A stretch of DNA of 64,000 nucleotides from assembly GCF_003641205.1 (NCBI RefSeq), contig NZ_CP032762.1, forward strand, positions 4,092,001 through 4,156,000, given 5' to 3'. The translations under genes and the position numbers were made by a program. The notes beneath the pieces were generated by a model. It had not been told where the DNA came from, searched no databases, and saw nothing but the letters and a program-made list of their open reading frames with translations. Below, piece by piece: positions 27,609 to 38,119 of this stretch; positions within the stretch are counted from its first letter, which is position 1, and every line of letters starts with the position of its first letter. Origin of the DNA: Rhodococcus sp. P1Y. Its GTDB lineage: Bacteria; Actinomycetota; Actinomycetes; Mycobacteriales; Mycobacteriaceae.

Positions 27609-28220
27609 GTGACGAGCGCTGTAGGGACTCAAGGATCGGCAATCACCCAACGCGTGCACTCGCTGAACCGTCCCAATATGGTCAGCGTCGGCACCATCGT
27701 GTGGCTGTCGAGCGAACTCATGTTCTTCGCTGGACTTTTTGCGATGTACTTCGTCGCGAGGGCGCAAGCGAACGGCAACTGGCCACCGGAACCGACCGAG
27801 CTCAACCTCGCGCTTGCCGTCCCGGTCACTGCCGTGTTGATTGCGTCGTCGTTCACCTGCCAGCTCGGTGTGTTCGCCGCCGAGCGAGGTGACGTCTTCG
27901 GACTGCGACGCTGGTACATCATCACGCTGGCCATGGGCGCGTTCTTCGTGGCAGGCCAGGGTTACGAGTACTACCACCTGGTGCACGAAGGAACGACATT
28001 GTCGTCGAGCGTGTACGGATCGGTCTTCTACATCACGACCGGATTCCACGGACTGCACGTCATCGGCGGACTGATCGCATTCGTATTCCTCATCACGCGA
28101 ACGCTGGTCAGTAAGTTCACGCCGGCTCAGGCAACCGCCGCGATCGTCGTGTCGTACTACTGGCACTTCGTCGACATCGTCTGGATCGCGCTGTTCGCCA
28201 CCATCTACTTCGTTCGCTAG
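27609..28220 (+). CDS. ctaE: Cytochrome c oxidase subunit III (aa3 type)
   Basis: Integral membrane subunit of the aa3 oxidase, 203 residues from the GTG at 27609. Five hydrophobic segments are visible, as in actinobacterial Cta[21 protein letters not shown] with the conserved Glu, then [18 protein letters not shown], the [21 protein letters not shown] helix, [14 protein letters not shown], and the terminal [14 protein letters not shown]. It begins a rightward run with qcrC, qcrA and qcrB, 100 bases before qcrC, encoding parts of the bcc-aa3 supercomplex. Upstream in-frame codons would add a hydrophobic leader not usual in the family. Confidence 0.94.
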   Translation: MTSAVGTQGSAITQRVHSLNRPNMVSVGTIVWLSSELMFFAGLFAMYFVARAQANGNWPPEPTELNLALAVPVTAVLIASSFTCQLGVFAAERGDVFGLRRWYIITLAMGAFFVAGQGYEYYHLVHEGTTLSSSVYGSVFYITTGFHGLHVIGGLIAFVFLITRTLVSKFTPAQATAAIVVSYYWHFVDIVWIALFATIYFVR

Positions 28221-28320
28221 TCAACGTTAAAGATCACGTGTTTTCACTTCGCCAACCGCAGCGGACGTCCGGTCTCAGCCCCCGACGTTCGGTCCGTCCC
28301 GACACGACAAGGGATAGAAG

Positions 28321-29199
28321 ATGAGTTCATCTCCCCCAGCAGCATCCGGTGACAGCACACATGGACTCGAAGCAGCCGAGTCCGTGTCTGCCGTCAAGAG
28401 CCGACGGAAGCGCAAGACCCGCCGTCGTGTGACCGGAGCACTCGTCCTGATGCTGGGTCTCCTCAGCGCTGGATTCCTCGCATCCGCACTCACCCCGACG
28501 CCCCAGGTCGCCACTGCCGATCAGGATTCGGCAGCGTTGATCCGCGAAGGCAAGCAGCTCTACGACACGTCTTGCGTTACATGCCACGGCGTGAACCTCC
28601 AGGGCGTACAGGATCGTGGGCCCAGCCTCATCGGCGTCGGCGAGGCAGCCGTCTACTTCCAGGTTTCGACCGGTCGTATGCCCGCAGTCCGCAATGAAGC
28701 TCAAATCATGCGCAAGCCACCGAAGTTCGACGACAAGCAGGTCGATGCCCTCGGTGCGTACATCCAGGCCAACGGCGGCGGACCCACGGTCATCCGTGAC
28801 AGCAACGGCGAAATTGCTCAGTCCTCTTTGCAGGGTGGAGACATCGCCAGGGGCAGTGAGTTGTTTCGACTCAACTGCGCGTCCTGCCACAACTTCACCG
28901 GTGAGGGTGGCGCGTTGTCCTCGGGCAAGTTCGCCCCCGCTCTCGGGCCTGCCAGCGAGCAGGACATCTACACAGCGATGATCACCGGACCCCAGAACAT
29001 GCCCAAGTTCTCGGACCGCCAGCTGACCCAGGAGGAGAAGGTCGACATCATCTCCTACGTGAAGTCGGCGCAGGAGACGAAGGCCCCCGGCGGATGGGGT
29101 CTCGGCGGCTTCGGACCCGGTACCGAAATGGTCGCCATCTGGGTAGTCGGAATCGCCGCCGTGGTCGGCGCGACACTATGGATCGGATCAAGGTCATGA
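28321..29199 (+). CDS. qcrC: Menaquinol-cytochrome c reductase, dihaem cytochrome c subunit
   Basis: Cytochrome cc subunit of the actinobacterial bcc complex, 292 residues. A basic cytoplasmic N-terminus and membrane anchor ([18 protein letters not shown]) precede two haem-binding domains with CVTCH (Cys85, Cys88, His89) and CASCH (Cys186, Cys189, His190). A second hydrophobic helix ends the protein. Because it has two haems it can replace soluble cytochrome c in passing electrons to the aa3 oxidase. Its stop overlaps the qcrA ATG by the sequence ATGA, indicating coupled translation. Confidence 0.96.
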   Translation: MSSSPPAASGDSTHGLEAAESVSAVKSRRKRKTRRRVTGALVLMLGLLSAGFLASALTPTPQVATADQDSAALIREGKQLYDTSCVTCHGVNLQGVQDRGPSLIGVGEAAVYFQVSTGRMPAVRNEAQIMRKPPKFDDKQVDALGAYIQANGGGPTVIRDSNGEIAQSSLQGGDIARGSELFRLNCASCHNFTGEGGALSSGKFAPALGPASEQDIYTAMITGPQNMPKFSDRQLTQEEKVDIISYVKSAQETKAPGGWGLGGFGPGTEMVAIWVVGIAAVVGATLWIGSRS

Positions 29200-30389
29200 G
29201 CGATGCTGACTCCGGGCGTACCGGCAGCGACCACGCTGACAGCGCAAAGGTCGACAAGGTGGATGTGAACAAGAAGTACACCGACGAAGAACTGGCGGGA
29301 ATGAGCCGCGACCAGCTGGTCGAGCTCGGCACCAACCTCGACCACGTCGACGTCGCTTTCCGACGTGACCGTTGGGCGGTCAAGGGCACCAAGGCCGAGA
29401 AGCGCGCCGAGCGAAGTGTCGCAGCATGGTTCACGCTCGCAGGCATCTCCGCGGTGGCTTTCATTGGTATCTACCTCTTCTGGCCGTGGCAGTACGCGGG
29501 CCGCGGCGAGGAGAACTACGACGCGTACTCGCTGTACACGCCTCTCATCGGTCTCACCATGGGCCTCGCCATCCTCGGCGTCGGCGTCGGTGCCGTCCAG
29601 TTCACCAAGAAGTTCATTCCCGAAGAGGTTTCGATCCAGGACCGTCACGACGGTGGATCGTCCGAGGTCGACCGTCGGACGGTCGTCGCAGAACTCGGCG
29701 ACTCGCTCGACACCTCGACGATCGGTCGACGCAAGGTCATCAAGCGTTCGTTGTTCTTCGGTGGTGGAGCTCTCGGAATCATGGCGCTGCTCCCCCTCGG
29801 TGGCTTGATCAAGAACCCGTGGGCGGAAGGTGACAAATCTCCGCTCTGGGTCTCGGGCTGGACCCCGCGCTATCCTGGAGAAACGATCTACCTTCGGCGC
29901 GACACAGGACGTCCACACGACGTCGTGCTGGTTCGCCCCGAGGATATGGATGCTGGAGCCATGGAGACTGTCTTCCCGTTCCGCGAGGCCGACCGCGACG
30001 ACGACCACGCGCTACTCGCTTCGCTGCGGGGAATTCGTAACTCCGTAATGCTCATCCGCCTACGCACCGAGGACGCGCAGAAGGTCATCAAGCGCAAGGG
30101 TCAAGAAAGCTTCAACTACGGCGACTACTTCGCCTACTCGAAGATCTGCACGCATTTGGGTTGCCCGACCTCCCTGTTCGAGCAGCAGACGAACCGCATT
30201 CTGTGCCCATGCCACCAGTCGCAGTTCGATGCACTGGAATATGGCAAGCCGATCTTCGGACCGGCTGCGCGCGCGCTGCCTCAACTTCCGATCACCGTCG
30301 ACGAGGATGGATTCCTCGTGGCCGACGGCGACTTCATCGAAGCCCTGGGACCCGCCTTCTGGGAGCGTCCCACCGGTAGGGAGAGCTGA
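29196..30389 (+). CDS. qcrA: Menaquinol-cytochrome c reductase, Rieske iron-sulfur subunit
   Basis: Rieske protein of 397 residues with the long actinobacterial N-terminus: a charged cytoplasmic part, then three membrane helices (around [35 protein letters not shown] and [17 protein letters not shown]). The [2Fe-2S] cluster is bound by Cys318 and His320 in ICTHLGC and by Cys337 and His340 in CPCHQSQF; Cys323 and Cys339 form the usual disulfide. ATG at 29196 overlaps the qcrC stop (ATGA). Two bases separate its stop from qcrB. Confidence 0.96.
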   Translation: MSDADSGRTGSDHADSAKVDKVDVNKKYTDEELAGMSRDQLVELGTNLDHVDVAFRRDRWAVKGTKAEKRAERSVAAWFTLAGISAVAFIGIYLFWPWQYAGRGEENYDAYSLYTPLIGLTMGLAILGVGVGAVQFTKKFIPEEVSIQDRHDGGSSEVDRRTVVAELGDSLDTSTIGRRKVIKRSLFFGGGALGIMALLPLGGLIKNPWAEGDKSPLWVSGWTPRYPGETIYLRRDTGRPHDVVLVRPEDMDAGAMETVFPFREADRDDDHALLASLRGIRNSVMLIRLRTEDAQKVIKRKGQESFNYGDYFAYSKICTHLGCPTSLFEQQTNRILCPCHQSQFDALEYGKPIFGPAARALPQLPITVDEDGFLVADGDFIEALGPAFWERPTGRES

Positions 30390-30391
30390 TT

Positions 30392-32164
30392 ATGAGTCCC
30401 TCGTTGCAAACCCTTGCAGCCAAACAGGCCAACGACGTCGACAGTCGCTACCACCTGGCGCCAGGCCTACGTCGACAGATCAACAAGGTCTTTCCGACAC
30501 ACTGGTCCTTCCTTCTCGGTGAGATCGCGCTGTACAGCTTCGTCATCCTGCTGATCTCGGGAGTGTTCCTGACGTTGTTCTTCGACCCTTCGCTCAGCGA
30601 AGTCGAGTACAACGGCATCTACGAACCACTCCGCGGTGTGTCGATGTCGCGTGCGTACGAAACAACGCTGAACATCTCGTTCGAGGTGCGCGGCGGACTG
30701 TTCATGCGTCAGATTCACCACTGGGCCGCACTGATGTTCGCGTGCTCGATCATCGTGCACATGTTGCGCATCTTCTTCACAGGTGCGTTCCGTCGTCCGC
30801 GTGAAGCCAACTGGGTTCTCGGTTGCCTGCTGCTGATCCTCGCGATGTTCGAGGGCTTCTTCGGTTACTCCCTCCCCGACGACCTGCTCTCGGGCACCGG
30901 CCTCCGTGCCGCGTTCTCCGGAATCACGATGAGCATTCCGATCGTCGGCACTTGGCTGCACTGGCTGATCTTCGACGGTGACTTCCCCGGCACGATCATC
31001 ATTCCGCGTCTGTACGTTGCACACGTACTGCTGTTGCCCGCGATCATCCTTGCGTTGATCGCCGCCCACCTCGCGCTGGTCTGGTACCAGAAGCACACCC
31101 AGTTCCCCGGACCGGGCCGCACCGAGAAGAACGTCGTCGGCGTTCGTATCCTCCCGGTCTTCGCCGTCAAGTCCGGTGCATTCTTCGCAGTCACCTTCGG
31201 TGTGCTGGCGTTGATGGGTGGTCTGTTCCAGATCAACCCGGTGTGGAACCTCGGTCCGTACAACCCGGCCCAGGTGTCCGCAGGATCGCAGCCGGACTTC
31301 TACATGATGTGGACAGACGGTCTCGCTCGACTGTGGCCGGCATGGGATATCTACATCGCCGGCCGCTACACGATCCCCGCAGTGTTCGCCGTCGCCCTGA
31401 TCATGGGTCTGGTGTTCACGGTCATGATTGCGTACCCGTGGATCGAGAAGCGTCTCACCGGTGACACCGCGCACCACAACCTGCTTCAACGCCCGCGCGA
31501 CGTGCCGGTCCGTACCGCCATCGGCGCAATGGTTCTGGCGTTCTACATCGTGCTCACGCTGTCCTGCGTCAACGACATCATCGCGTACAAGTTCGACATC
31601 TCTCTGAACGCGATGACGTGGATCGGACGCATCGGCATGCTGGTGCTTCCTCCGATCGCGTACTTCGTCGCATACCGGTTCTGCATCGGTCTGCAACGCA
31701 GCGACCGCCAGGTTCTCGATCACGGAATCGAGACCGGAATCATCAAGCGCCTGCCCCACGGCCAGTACGTCGAGGTTCATCAGCCTCTCGGACCGGTCGA
31801 CGATCACGGACACCCGATTCCGCTCGAGTACCAGGGCGCTGCCGTTCCGAAGAAGATGAGCAAACTCGGTTCTGCCGGCAAGCCGGGTTCGGGATCGATC
31901 TTCCGTCCCGACCCCGTCTCGGAGAGCAAGGCTTTGGAAGAAGCTCTGCACCACGGCGAGGTCGAGCAGCTGACGATGCTGAAGAACTACCAGGCTTCGT
32001 TGTACGGCAACGGTTCCAACGGCCATTCGAACGGCAACGGCCACGCCAACGGCAACGGTCATTCGAACGGCAATGGTTCCAACGGACACGCGAACGGCAA
32101 CGGTCACTCGAACGGCGACGGCGATCATGCTCCCGCCCGCCAGGAGAGCGATAGCGAGCACTAG
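30392..32164 (+). CDS. qcrB: Menaquinol-cytochrome c reductase, cytochrome b subunit with Asn/Gly-rich tail
   Basis: Cytochrome b of the bcc complex, 590 residues. The haem-ligand helices are visible ([20 protein letters not shown] with paired His, and [25 protein letters not shown]). The quinol-oxidation region GTWLHWLI and the later helices follow in normal order. This subunit is the target of Q203-type inhibitors in mycobacteria. The last 50 or so residues, from about 538, are an unusual tract of repeated Asn-Gly, Ser-Asn-Gly and His units, seemingly an added tail. A perfect 15-base stem follows the stop. Confidence 0.96.
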   Translation: MSPSLQTLAAKQANDVDSRYHLAPGLRRQINKVFPTHWSFLLGEIALYSFVILLISGVFLTLFFDPSLSEVEYNGIYEPLRGVSMSRAYETTLNISFEVRGGLFMRQIHHWAALMFACSIIVHMLRIFFTGAFRRPREANWVLGCLLLILAMFEGFFGYSLPDDLLSGTGLRAAFSGITMSIPIVGTWLHWLIFDGDFPGTIIIPRLYVAHVLLLPAIILALIAAHLALVWYQKHTQFPGPGRTEKNVVGVRILPVFAVKSGAFFAVTFGVLALMGGLFQINPVWNLGPYNPAQVSAGSQPDFYMMWTDGLARLWPAWDIYIAGRYTIPAVFAVALIMGLVFTVMIAYPWIEKRLTGDTAHHNLLQRPRDVPVRTAIGAMVLAFYIVLTLSCVNDIIAYKFDISLNAMTWIGRIGMLVLPPIAYFVAYRFCIGLQRSDRQVLDHGIETGIIKRLPHGQYVEVHQPLGPVDDHGHPIPLEYQGAAVPKKMSKLGSAGKPGSGSIFRPDPVSESKALEEALHHGEVEQLTMLKNYQASLYGNGSNGHSNGNGHANGNGHSNGNGSNGHANGNGHSNGDGDHAPARQESDSEH

Positions 32165-32180
32165 AAGACAGCTTCACAGC

Positions 32181-32215
32181 CACAGGGCGGCACCCAACAC
32201 GGGTGCCGCCCTGTG
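32181..32215 (+). terminator. Hairpin after qcrB
   Basis: Perfect inverted repeat CACAGGGCGGCACCC / GGGTGCCGCCCTGTG with a five-base loop, 17 bases after the qcrB stop. It is followed by GCGTTTCTG, a weak T-run, so it is a terminator or a 3'-end stabiliser for the ctaE-qcrCAB transcript. Confidence 0.75.
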
Positions 32216-32330
32216 GCGTTTCTGCGTCTTGCCCAGCGGTCTCGCCCAGCGGTGGCGCCTACCCCGCTCCCCCACCGGCAGCGTGAGCACATTGCAATCG
32301 CGTCGAGAAGCGCTGACCCTCGCTCACACT

Positions 32331-32448
32331 TACCCTCGCATTGTGCGCTGAACGAGCCCAGCACCGTACAACGCGAGGGTAGATCGCCGACGCCCACGCG
32401 ACCCCATCGCCGACGCCCTACCCGTCACCATCGCCGACACCCACGAGT
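32331..32448. repeat. 14-bp inverted repeat and 23-24-bp tandem repeats
   Basis: Arms TACCCTCGCATTGT (32331-32344) and ACAACGCGAGGGTA (32368-32381) pair with one mismatch around a 23-base loop. Immediately after come three imperfect tandem units starting ATCGCCGAC at 32383, 32406 and 32430. The structure lies upstream of the small XRE regulator gene and could be its operator or the remnant of a small mobile repeat. Confidence 0.6.
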
Positions 32449-32505
32449 GTCCCGCTCAGCAATGTCCGCGGCATCGACAGCTGTCCCGGTATTACTATTG
32501 GACTC

Positions 32506-32772
32506 ATGGTGAGAATCCCCCTGTCCCCCGAAGAGCTCTCTCGTGGACTGCGACTGGGTGAGCTGCTCCGTGCCACCCGGGGTCAGCGGACCATGACGGA
32601 GGTTGCCGGCGAGGCTGGGATCTCGGTGGAGACGCTTCGAAAGATCGAGACCGGCAGAATTCCTACACCGGCGTTCTTCACGGTGTCAGCGCTGTGCAGA
32701 GCACTGGGTCTCTCACTCGACGACGTCGCGGCGACGGTGTCGCGCGCTTGTACGCGGGCCGACGCCTCCTGA
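32506..32772 (+). CDS. Small XRE-family helix-turn-helix regulator
   Basis: Protein of 88 residues consisting almost entirely of a lambda-repressor-like DNA-binding domain: RLGELLRATRGQRTMTEVAGE, AGISVETLRKIETGRIPTPAF as the recognition part, and VSALCRALGLSLDDVAA. There is no ligand domain. The ATG at 32506 is followed in frame by GTG, and no strong ribosome site is present. It is placed between the bcc genes and convergent ctaF, from which it is separated by a shared hairpin. Its targets are unknown; the repeats upstream are candidate binding sites. Confidence 0.8.
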   Translation: MVRIPLSPEELSRGLRLGELLRATRGQRTMTEVAGEAGISVETLRKIETGRIPTPAFFTVSALCRALGLSLDDVAATVSRACTRADAS

Positions 32773-32794
32773 CCCCAGGCACCCTCACATACAA

Positions 32795-32830
32795 CGAAAA
32801 GCGCCGACCCCGTGTAACGAGGTCGGCGCT
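32795..32830 (-). terminator. Convergent terminator between XRE gene and ctaF
   Basis: Stem AGCGCCGACC / GGTCGGCGCT (plus-strand arms 32800-32809 and 32821-32830). Read leftward it is followed by TTTTCGTTGT, making it a Rho-independent terminator for ctaF; read rightward it could also end the XRE transcript. Confidence 0.8.
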
Positions 32831-32856
32831 TGTGGAACGTCTAGCCAGCTGGCAGG

Positions 32857-33273
32857 TCAGTGCTTCTCGGGTCCCACGTGGTACTCGAACACCAGGCCGG
32901 CCGCAGCGGACAGGATCAGCACGACTCCGAACGCAATGAGCCACCACAGGAAGAACGCGAACCCGATGGCGGTGACGGAAGCGGCGCCCGCGAGAACGAT
33001 CGGCCAGAAGCTGCCGGGGCTGAAGAAGCCCAGGTCACCAGCTCCATCGCTGATTTCGGCGTCATCGAAGTCCTCGGGACGCGTGTCGAGACGCCTCGCG
33101 ACGAACCGGAAGTAAGTTCCGATGATCAGCGTTAGACCGACCGACAGAGCGATGGCCGTAACACCTGCCCATTCGACGCCGGTGCGCGAGAAGCCGGTGA
33201 AGAGGGCGTACACGATCCCGACGAGAAGAAAGAAGACAGTCAGGATCTCGAAGATCTTGGCTTCGATTTTCAT
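32857..33273 (-). CDS. ctaF: Cytochrome c oxidase subunit IV, actinobacterial type
   Basis: Small membrane subunit of the aa3 oxidase, 138 residues. Two helices lie at the N-terminus ([18 protein letters not shown] and [20 protein letters not shown]), followed by a charged loop ([18 protein letters not shown]) and two closely spaced C-terminal hydrophobic segments. This layout is that of mycobacterial CtaF (Rv2199c). It follows ctaC by 18 bases on the same strand, so both oxidase subunits are made from one leftward transcript ending at the hairpin near 32800. Confidence 0.92.
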   Translation of the reverse strand: MKIEAKIFEILTVFFLLVGIVYALFTGFSRTGVEWAGVTAIALSVGLTLIIGTYFRFVARRLDTRPEDFDDAEISDGAGDLGFFSPGSFWPIVLAGAASVTAIGFAFFLWWLIAFGVVLILSAAAGLVFEYHVGPEKH

Positions 33274-33291
33274 TTCAGCAATCTTCCTGGG

Positions 33292-34365
33292 TCAGTTGCC
33301 TTCGGCGACGGATTCGGACTTGAGTCCACGATCCGTCGTGAACGGGTAGGTGCTGGTGGCGACCGGAGACTGGCCGATCGCTTCGAGAGCTTGAGCGTTG
33401 GTCAAACCTTCTCCACCGTCGGACTCCGGTTTACGGAGTTCGATGTACTCCTGGAAGTCGTCCGGGGACACCGCACGAACCTCGAAGTTCATCATGGAGT
33501 GGAACGTGCCGCACATTTCGGTGCAACGTCCGACGAACGCACCCTCACGCTCGATCTCGGAGATCTGGAAAACGTTGTCCGAGTGGTTTTCCTTCGGGTT
33601 GGGAAGGACGTCGCGCTTGAACAGGAACTCCGGAACCCAGAAACCGTGAATGACATCCGAAGACGCGAGCACGAACTCGATTCGCTTGCCAGTCGGGAGA
33701 ACCAGGACCGGGATCTCGTTGCTCGTGCCAACGGTCTCGATCTGGTTGTAATGCAGGTAGGAAAGATCCTGCGGGCTGACGCCGTGGATTGCTCCTGGAA
33801 CGAATTCACCGTCTTCGCTGCCTTCGGCCTCACCCTCGGGCGGAGTCGCGGCTGCTTCGGCTGCTTCTTGAGCTTCGACGTCGGTGCCGTCGTACTTGGC
33901 GACGCCGTCCTTGAGGTCGACCGTCTGGTAGCCGAACTTCCAGTTCCACTGATACGCCGTCACATCGACCGTGACGTCGGGGTTCGGCTGCTTCTCGTCG
34001 ACGTAGTTCTGCACGACGACGGTGAAGTAGAACAGCACCGCGATGATGACGAAAGGAACCGCTGTGTAGAAGAGCTCCAGCGGGACGTTGTACGCCGTCT
34101 GGCGTGGGAACTCCGGCGAATCCTTCTTCTTACGGTGGAAGATGACCACCCAGAAGATCAGAGCCCACACGATGATGCCCATGATCAGGGCTGCCACCAC
34201 GGACCACGTCCACAATTCGCGAATCGACTTCCCCTGGGGAGTGACTCCCACCGGAAAGCCGAAGCGCAGGACCTCGTTGTCGATGGAACAGCCCGACAAC
34301 AGCAACGCGGCTACGCCGAGAAATGCTGTCAGCCCGGCTCGCCGAAGGATCCGACTCTGCGCCAC
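33292..34365 (-). CDS. ctaC: Cytochrome c oxidase subunit II (lipoprotein)
   Basis: Copper A subunit of the aa3 oxidase, 357 residues. The GTG at 34363-34365 is chosen because AGGAAGG lies seven bases upstream and the product starts directly with a signal peptide ending in the lipobox LLLSGC. GTG codons at 34371 and 34389 are alternatives. Two membrane helices ([20 protein letters not shown] and [18 protein letters not shown]) precede a cupredoxin domain. The CuA ligands appear in [14 protein letters not shown] and an upstream His in [12 protein letters not shown]. An acidic Ala/Glu-rich insertion (about 30 residues) sits in the domain after YDGTDVE. Divergent from asnB. Confidence 0.94.
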   Translation of the reverse strand: MAQSRILRRAGLTAFLGVAALLLSGCSIDNEVLRFGFPVGVTPQGKSIRELWTWSVVAALIMGIIVWALIFWVVIFHRKKKDSPEFPRQTAYNVPLELFYTAVPFVIIAVLFYFTVVVQNYVDEKQPNPDVTVDVTAYQWNWKFGYQTVDLKDGVAKYDGTDVEAQEAAEAAATPPEGEAEGSEDGEFVPGAIHGVSPQDLSYLHYNQIETVGTSNEIPVLVLPTGKRIEFVLASSDVIHGFWVPEFLFKRDVLPNPKENHSDNVFQISEIEREGAFVGRCTEMCGTFHSMMNFEVRAVSPDDFQEYIELRKPESDGGEGLTNAQALEAIGQSPVATSTYPFTTDRGLKSESVAEGN

Positions 34366-34590
34366 GTTCACGCCTTCCTGATCGCTCACCACTGAAGAAT
34401 GAGGGCCTCCACATGCGGATGCCCTAGTACTACGCAGCGTAGACCAAAGCGGTCGCAACTCCACTGTCGGGTCGTTACCTTTCTTCGTCCGTGTCTACGG
34501 CATACTCGTACTTTCCGTGCCGCCACGGGCGTCATGCACGATCGCCAGTGCCGGCACTACTCCCGATTGCGAAACGAGGTAGTAGACGCT

Positions 34591-36516
34591 GTGTGTGGAC
34601 TACTGGGTGTTCTGACGTCGACCGGCACCGACGCTGCGGGAGTCGAACTCGTCGAGGGCGCCATGCACTGCATGCGTCACCGCGGCCCCGACGAGCCCGG
34701 AACGTGGCACGACGACGACGTCATCTACGGGTTCAACCGACTGTCGATCATCGACATCGAGCATTCTCACCAGCCGCTTCGCTGGGGTCCGCCCGAGAAT
34801 CCGACCCGTTATGCACTGACGTTCAACGGCGAGATCTACAACTACCTCGAGTTGCGCGAAGAACTGACCCGCGAGCACGGTGCGGAGTTCTTCACCGAGG
34901 GGGACGGCGAGTCCATCGTCGCAGCGTTCCATTACTGGGGCACCGAGGCTGTTCGACGCCTCCGCGGCATGTTCGCCTTCGCCATCTGGGACACCGATAC
35001 TCGTGAGCTGTTTCTGGCACGCGACCCGTTCGGAATCAAGCCGTTGTTCGTTGCCACCGGCACCGGCGGCACAGCGTTCGGTAGCGAGAAGAAGAGCCTG
35101 CTGGAATTGACCGATCTCATCGGAATCGGAACCGAACTCGACCCACGCGCGATCGAGCACTACACAGTCCTTCAGTACGTACCCGAACCCGAGACCCTCC
35201 ATACCGAGATTCGCCGTCTCGAATCCGGCAGCTACGCCACGCTCACCCCGGGTGCCGAGCTGAAGATCACGCGCTATTTCACACCGAAGTTCCCGGTGAA
35301 GCCGTTCGCGCCCGGTTCCGAGTCGGCTCGATACCAGGAGATCGCCGAAGCCCTGGAAGATTCCGTTGCCAAGCACATGCGCGCCGACGTCACGGTTGGC
35401 TCCTTTCTCTCCGGCGGAATCGACTCGACTGCCATCGCTGCGCTGGCGATTCGTCACAACCCGAACCTCATCACGTTCACTACCGGCTTCGAACGCGAGG
35501 GGTACTCCGAGGTCGATGTCGCGGCCGAGTCCGCTGCGGCCATCGGCGCACGCCACGTCGTCAAGGTCGTCGGCCCTGCCGAGTTCGCCGCCTCCATTCC
35601 CGAGATCGTGTGGTATCTCGACGACCCGGTCGCCGACCCGGCGCTGATTCCGCTCTACTTCGTCGCGAAAGAAGCGCGCAAACACGTCAAGGTCGTGCTG
35701 TCCGGCGAGGGCGCAGACGAACTGTTCGGCGGTTACACGATCTACCGGGAACCGTTGTCGCTCAAACCATTCGAATACCTCCCCAAGGGACTTCGCCGGG
35801 CCGCGGGCGCACTGAGCGACAAAATTCCTGACGGGACGCGCGGCAAGAGCCTTCTCCATCGCGGTTCGATGTCCCTCGAGGAGCGTTATTACGGCAACGC
35901 CCGCAGTTTCGGCGACGCGCAACTCAGGGCTGTGCTCCGCGACTTCCGGCCCGAGTGGACGCACACCGACGTCACATCACCGATCTACGCACAGTCCCGC
36001 GGCTGGGATCCAGTGGCACGGATGCAGCACCTCGACCTGTTCACGTGGCTGCGAGGCGACATCCTCGTCAAGGCCGACAAGATCACGATGGCCAACTCGC
36101 TGGAACTGCGTGTGCCGTTTCTCGACAACGAGGTCTTCGCCGTCGCGGAGAAGCTGCCGCTGGAACAGAAAATCACCAAGGACACCACGAAGTACGCACT
36201 CCGACAGGCGCTGGAGGGGATCGTCCCTGCCCATGTTCTGCACCGTGCGAAGCTCGGCTTCCCAGTGCCACTTCGGCATTGGCTGCGCGGCACGGAACTC
36301 TTCGACTGGGCGCATCAGCAGATCGCGGAGTCCGAGACCGATCACATTCTGAACAAGGCCGCTGTCACCGCGATGCTGAACGAGCATCGAGACGGCAAAT
36401 CCGACCACAGTCGACGCCTCTGGACGGTGTTGATCTTCATGGTGTGGCACGGCATCTTCGTCGAGAAGCGCATCGTGCCCGAGATTGCCGAGCCCACGTA
36501 CCCCGTCGATCTCTGA
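34591..36516 (+). CDS. asnB: Glutamine-dependent amidotransferase, asparagine synthetase B / LtsA type
   Basis: Class II amidotransferase of 641 residues. GTG at 34591 puts Cys at position 2 (VCGLLGVLTS), the N-terminal nucleophile that hydrolyses glutamine. RHRGPDEPG, FNGEIYNY and the synthetase-domain PP-loop SFLSGGIDSTAIAAL are present. The closest functional analogues, mycobacterial AsnB (Rv2201) and corynebacterial LtsA, amidate meso-diaminopimelate in peptidoglycan and affect lysozyme resistance, so cell-wall amidation is more likely than free asparagine synthesis. It is divergent from ctaC and ends at a strong palindromic terminator. Confidence 0.92.
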   Translation: MCGLLGVLTSTGTDAAGVELVEGAMHCMRHRGPDEPGTWHDDDVIYGFNRLSIIDIEHSHQPLRWGPPENPTRYALTFNGEIYNYLELREELTREHGAEFFTEGDGESIVAAFHYWGTEAVRRLRGMFAFAIWDTDTRELFLARDPFGIKPLFVATGTGGTAFGSEKKSLLELTDLIGIGTELDPRAIEHYTVLQYVPEPETLHTEIRRLESGSYATLTPGAELKITRYFTPKFPVKPFAPGSESARYQEIAEALEDSVAKHMRADVTVGSFLSGGIDSTAIAALAIRHNPNLITFTTGFEREGYSEVDVAAESAAAIGARHVVKVVGPAEFAASIPEIVWYLDDPVADPALIPLYFVAKEARKHVKVVLSGEGADELFGGYTIYREPLSLKPFEYLPKGLRRAAGALSDKIPDGTRGKSLLHRGSMSLEERYYGNARSFGDAQLRAVLRDFRPEWTHTDVTSPIYAQSRGWDPVARMQHLDLFTWLRGDILVKADKITMANSLELRVPFLDNEVFAVAEKLPLEQKITKDTTKYALRQALEGIVPAHVLHRAKLGFPVPLRHWLRGTELFDWAHQQIAESETDHILNKAAVTAMLNEHRDGKSDHSRRLWTVLIFMVWHGIFVEKRIVPEIAEPTYPVDL

Positions 36517-36533
36517 AGACCTGTTCGCATGAA

Positions 36534-36565
36534 AACGGCCCGTGGCGATCGCCACGGGCCGTTCG
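36534..36565. terminator. Bidirectional terminator between asnB and adoK
   Basis: A 32-base perfect palindrome (AACGGCCCGTGGCGAT with ATCGCCACGGGCCGTT) lies between convergent genes. Leftward it is followed by TTC and is flanked by TT runs on both sides (AAAACGG on the left, CCGTTCG on the right), so it probably stops transcription both ways. Confidence 0.85.
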
Positions 36566-36581
36566 TGTGTTGGAAGTTAGA

Positions 36582-37598
<1,017 letters not shown>

Positions 37599-37702
37599 CT
37601 AGACCGAAGGCGTTCCGCGCAGGGCGAGGAAAAAGTGAGTGAACACACTTCTGACCGGTACCCGCGGAGCGAATACCGGTCAGACGTGACGACGATCGAG
37701 CG

Positions 37703-38053
37703 TCAGTTGAACGAATCACCACAGGCGCATGAGCCTGTCGCGTTCGGGTTGTCGATCGTAAAGCCCTGCTTCTCGATGGTGTCGACGAAATCGATGGAAG
37801 CACCTTCGACGTACGGAGCGCTCATCCGGTCGACTGCGAGCGTGACTCCGTTGAAGTCCACTGCGAGGTCGCCGTCGAGGCTACGGTCGTCGAAGAAGAG
37901 CTGATAGCGCAGTCCTGCACAGCCGCCAGGCTGAACAGCAATACGCAACGCGAGATCATCGCGGCCTTCTTGATCCAGCAACGCCTTGGCCTTGGACGAC
38001 GCAGCTTCTGTCATCGTGACCTTGTGCGTGATGGTCTCGTTCGAGACGGTCAT
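37703..38053 (-). CDS. A-type iron-sulfur carrier protein (HesB/IscA/ErpA family)
   Basis: Protein of 116 residues that should hold and transfer an Fe-S cluster to apo-proteins. The three conserved cysteines are present: Cys45 in QPGGCAGLRYQL and Cys109 and Cys111 in GSCACGDSF. The ATG at 38051-38053 is clear. It corresponds to Rv2204c. The neighbourhood contains Fe-S users such as qcrA and lipA, which could be clients, though this is only proximity. Commonly annotated erpA; the exact subtype is not decidable here. Confidence 0.92.
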   Translation of the reverse strand: MTVSNETITHKVTMTEAASSKAKALLDQEGRDDLALRIAVQPGGCAGLRYQLFFDDRSLDGDLAVDFNGVTLAVDRMSAPYVEGASIDFVDTIEKQGFTIDNPNATGSCACGDSFN

Positions 38054-38119
38054 GGGCTCTCCCTGTCAGTCGTACCAAACCCGTGAACGCCTCAACCGTA
38101 CTCCGGATGCAGTTATTCC

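Larger units (their letters stand above)
32165..32505. other. Non-coding spacer between qcrB and XRE regulator gene
   Basis: This 341-base gap holds the qcrB hairpin, then no plausible gene. From 32311 it is repeat-rich: two ACCCTCGC copies, a 14-base inverted repeat and three tandem copies of an ATCGCCGACGCCC-like unit. A promoter for the XRE gene probably lies at the right end, but no convincing -10/-35 pair is seen. Confidence 0.6.

Noticed and set aside
30467..32161. Long reading frame on the minus strand across qcrB
   Set aside because: It is the shadow of qcrB; its composition (runs of Val, Arg, Glu) matches no protein and qcrB is certain.
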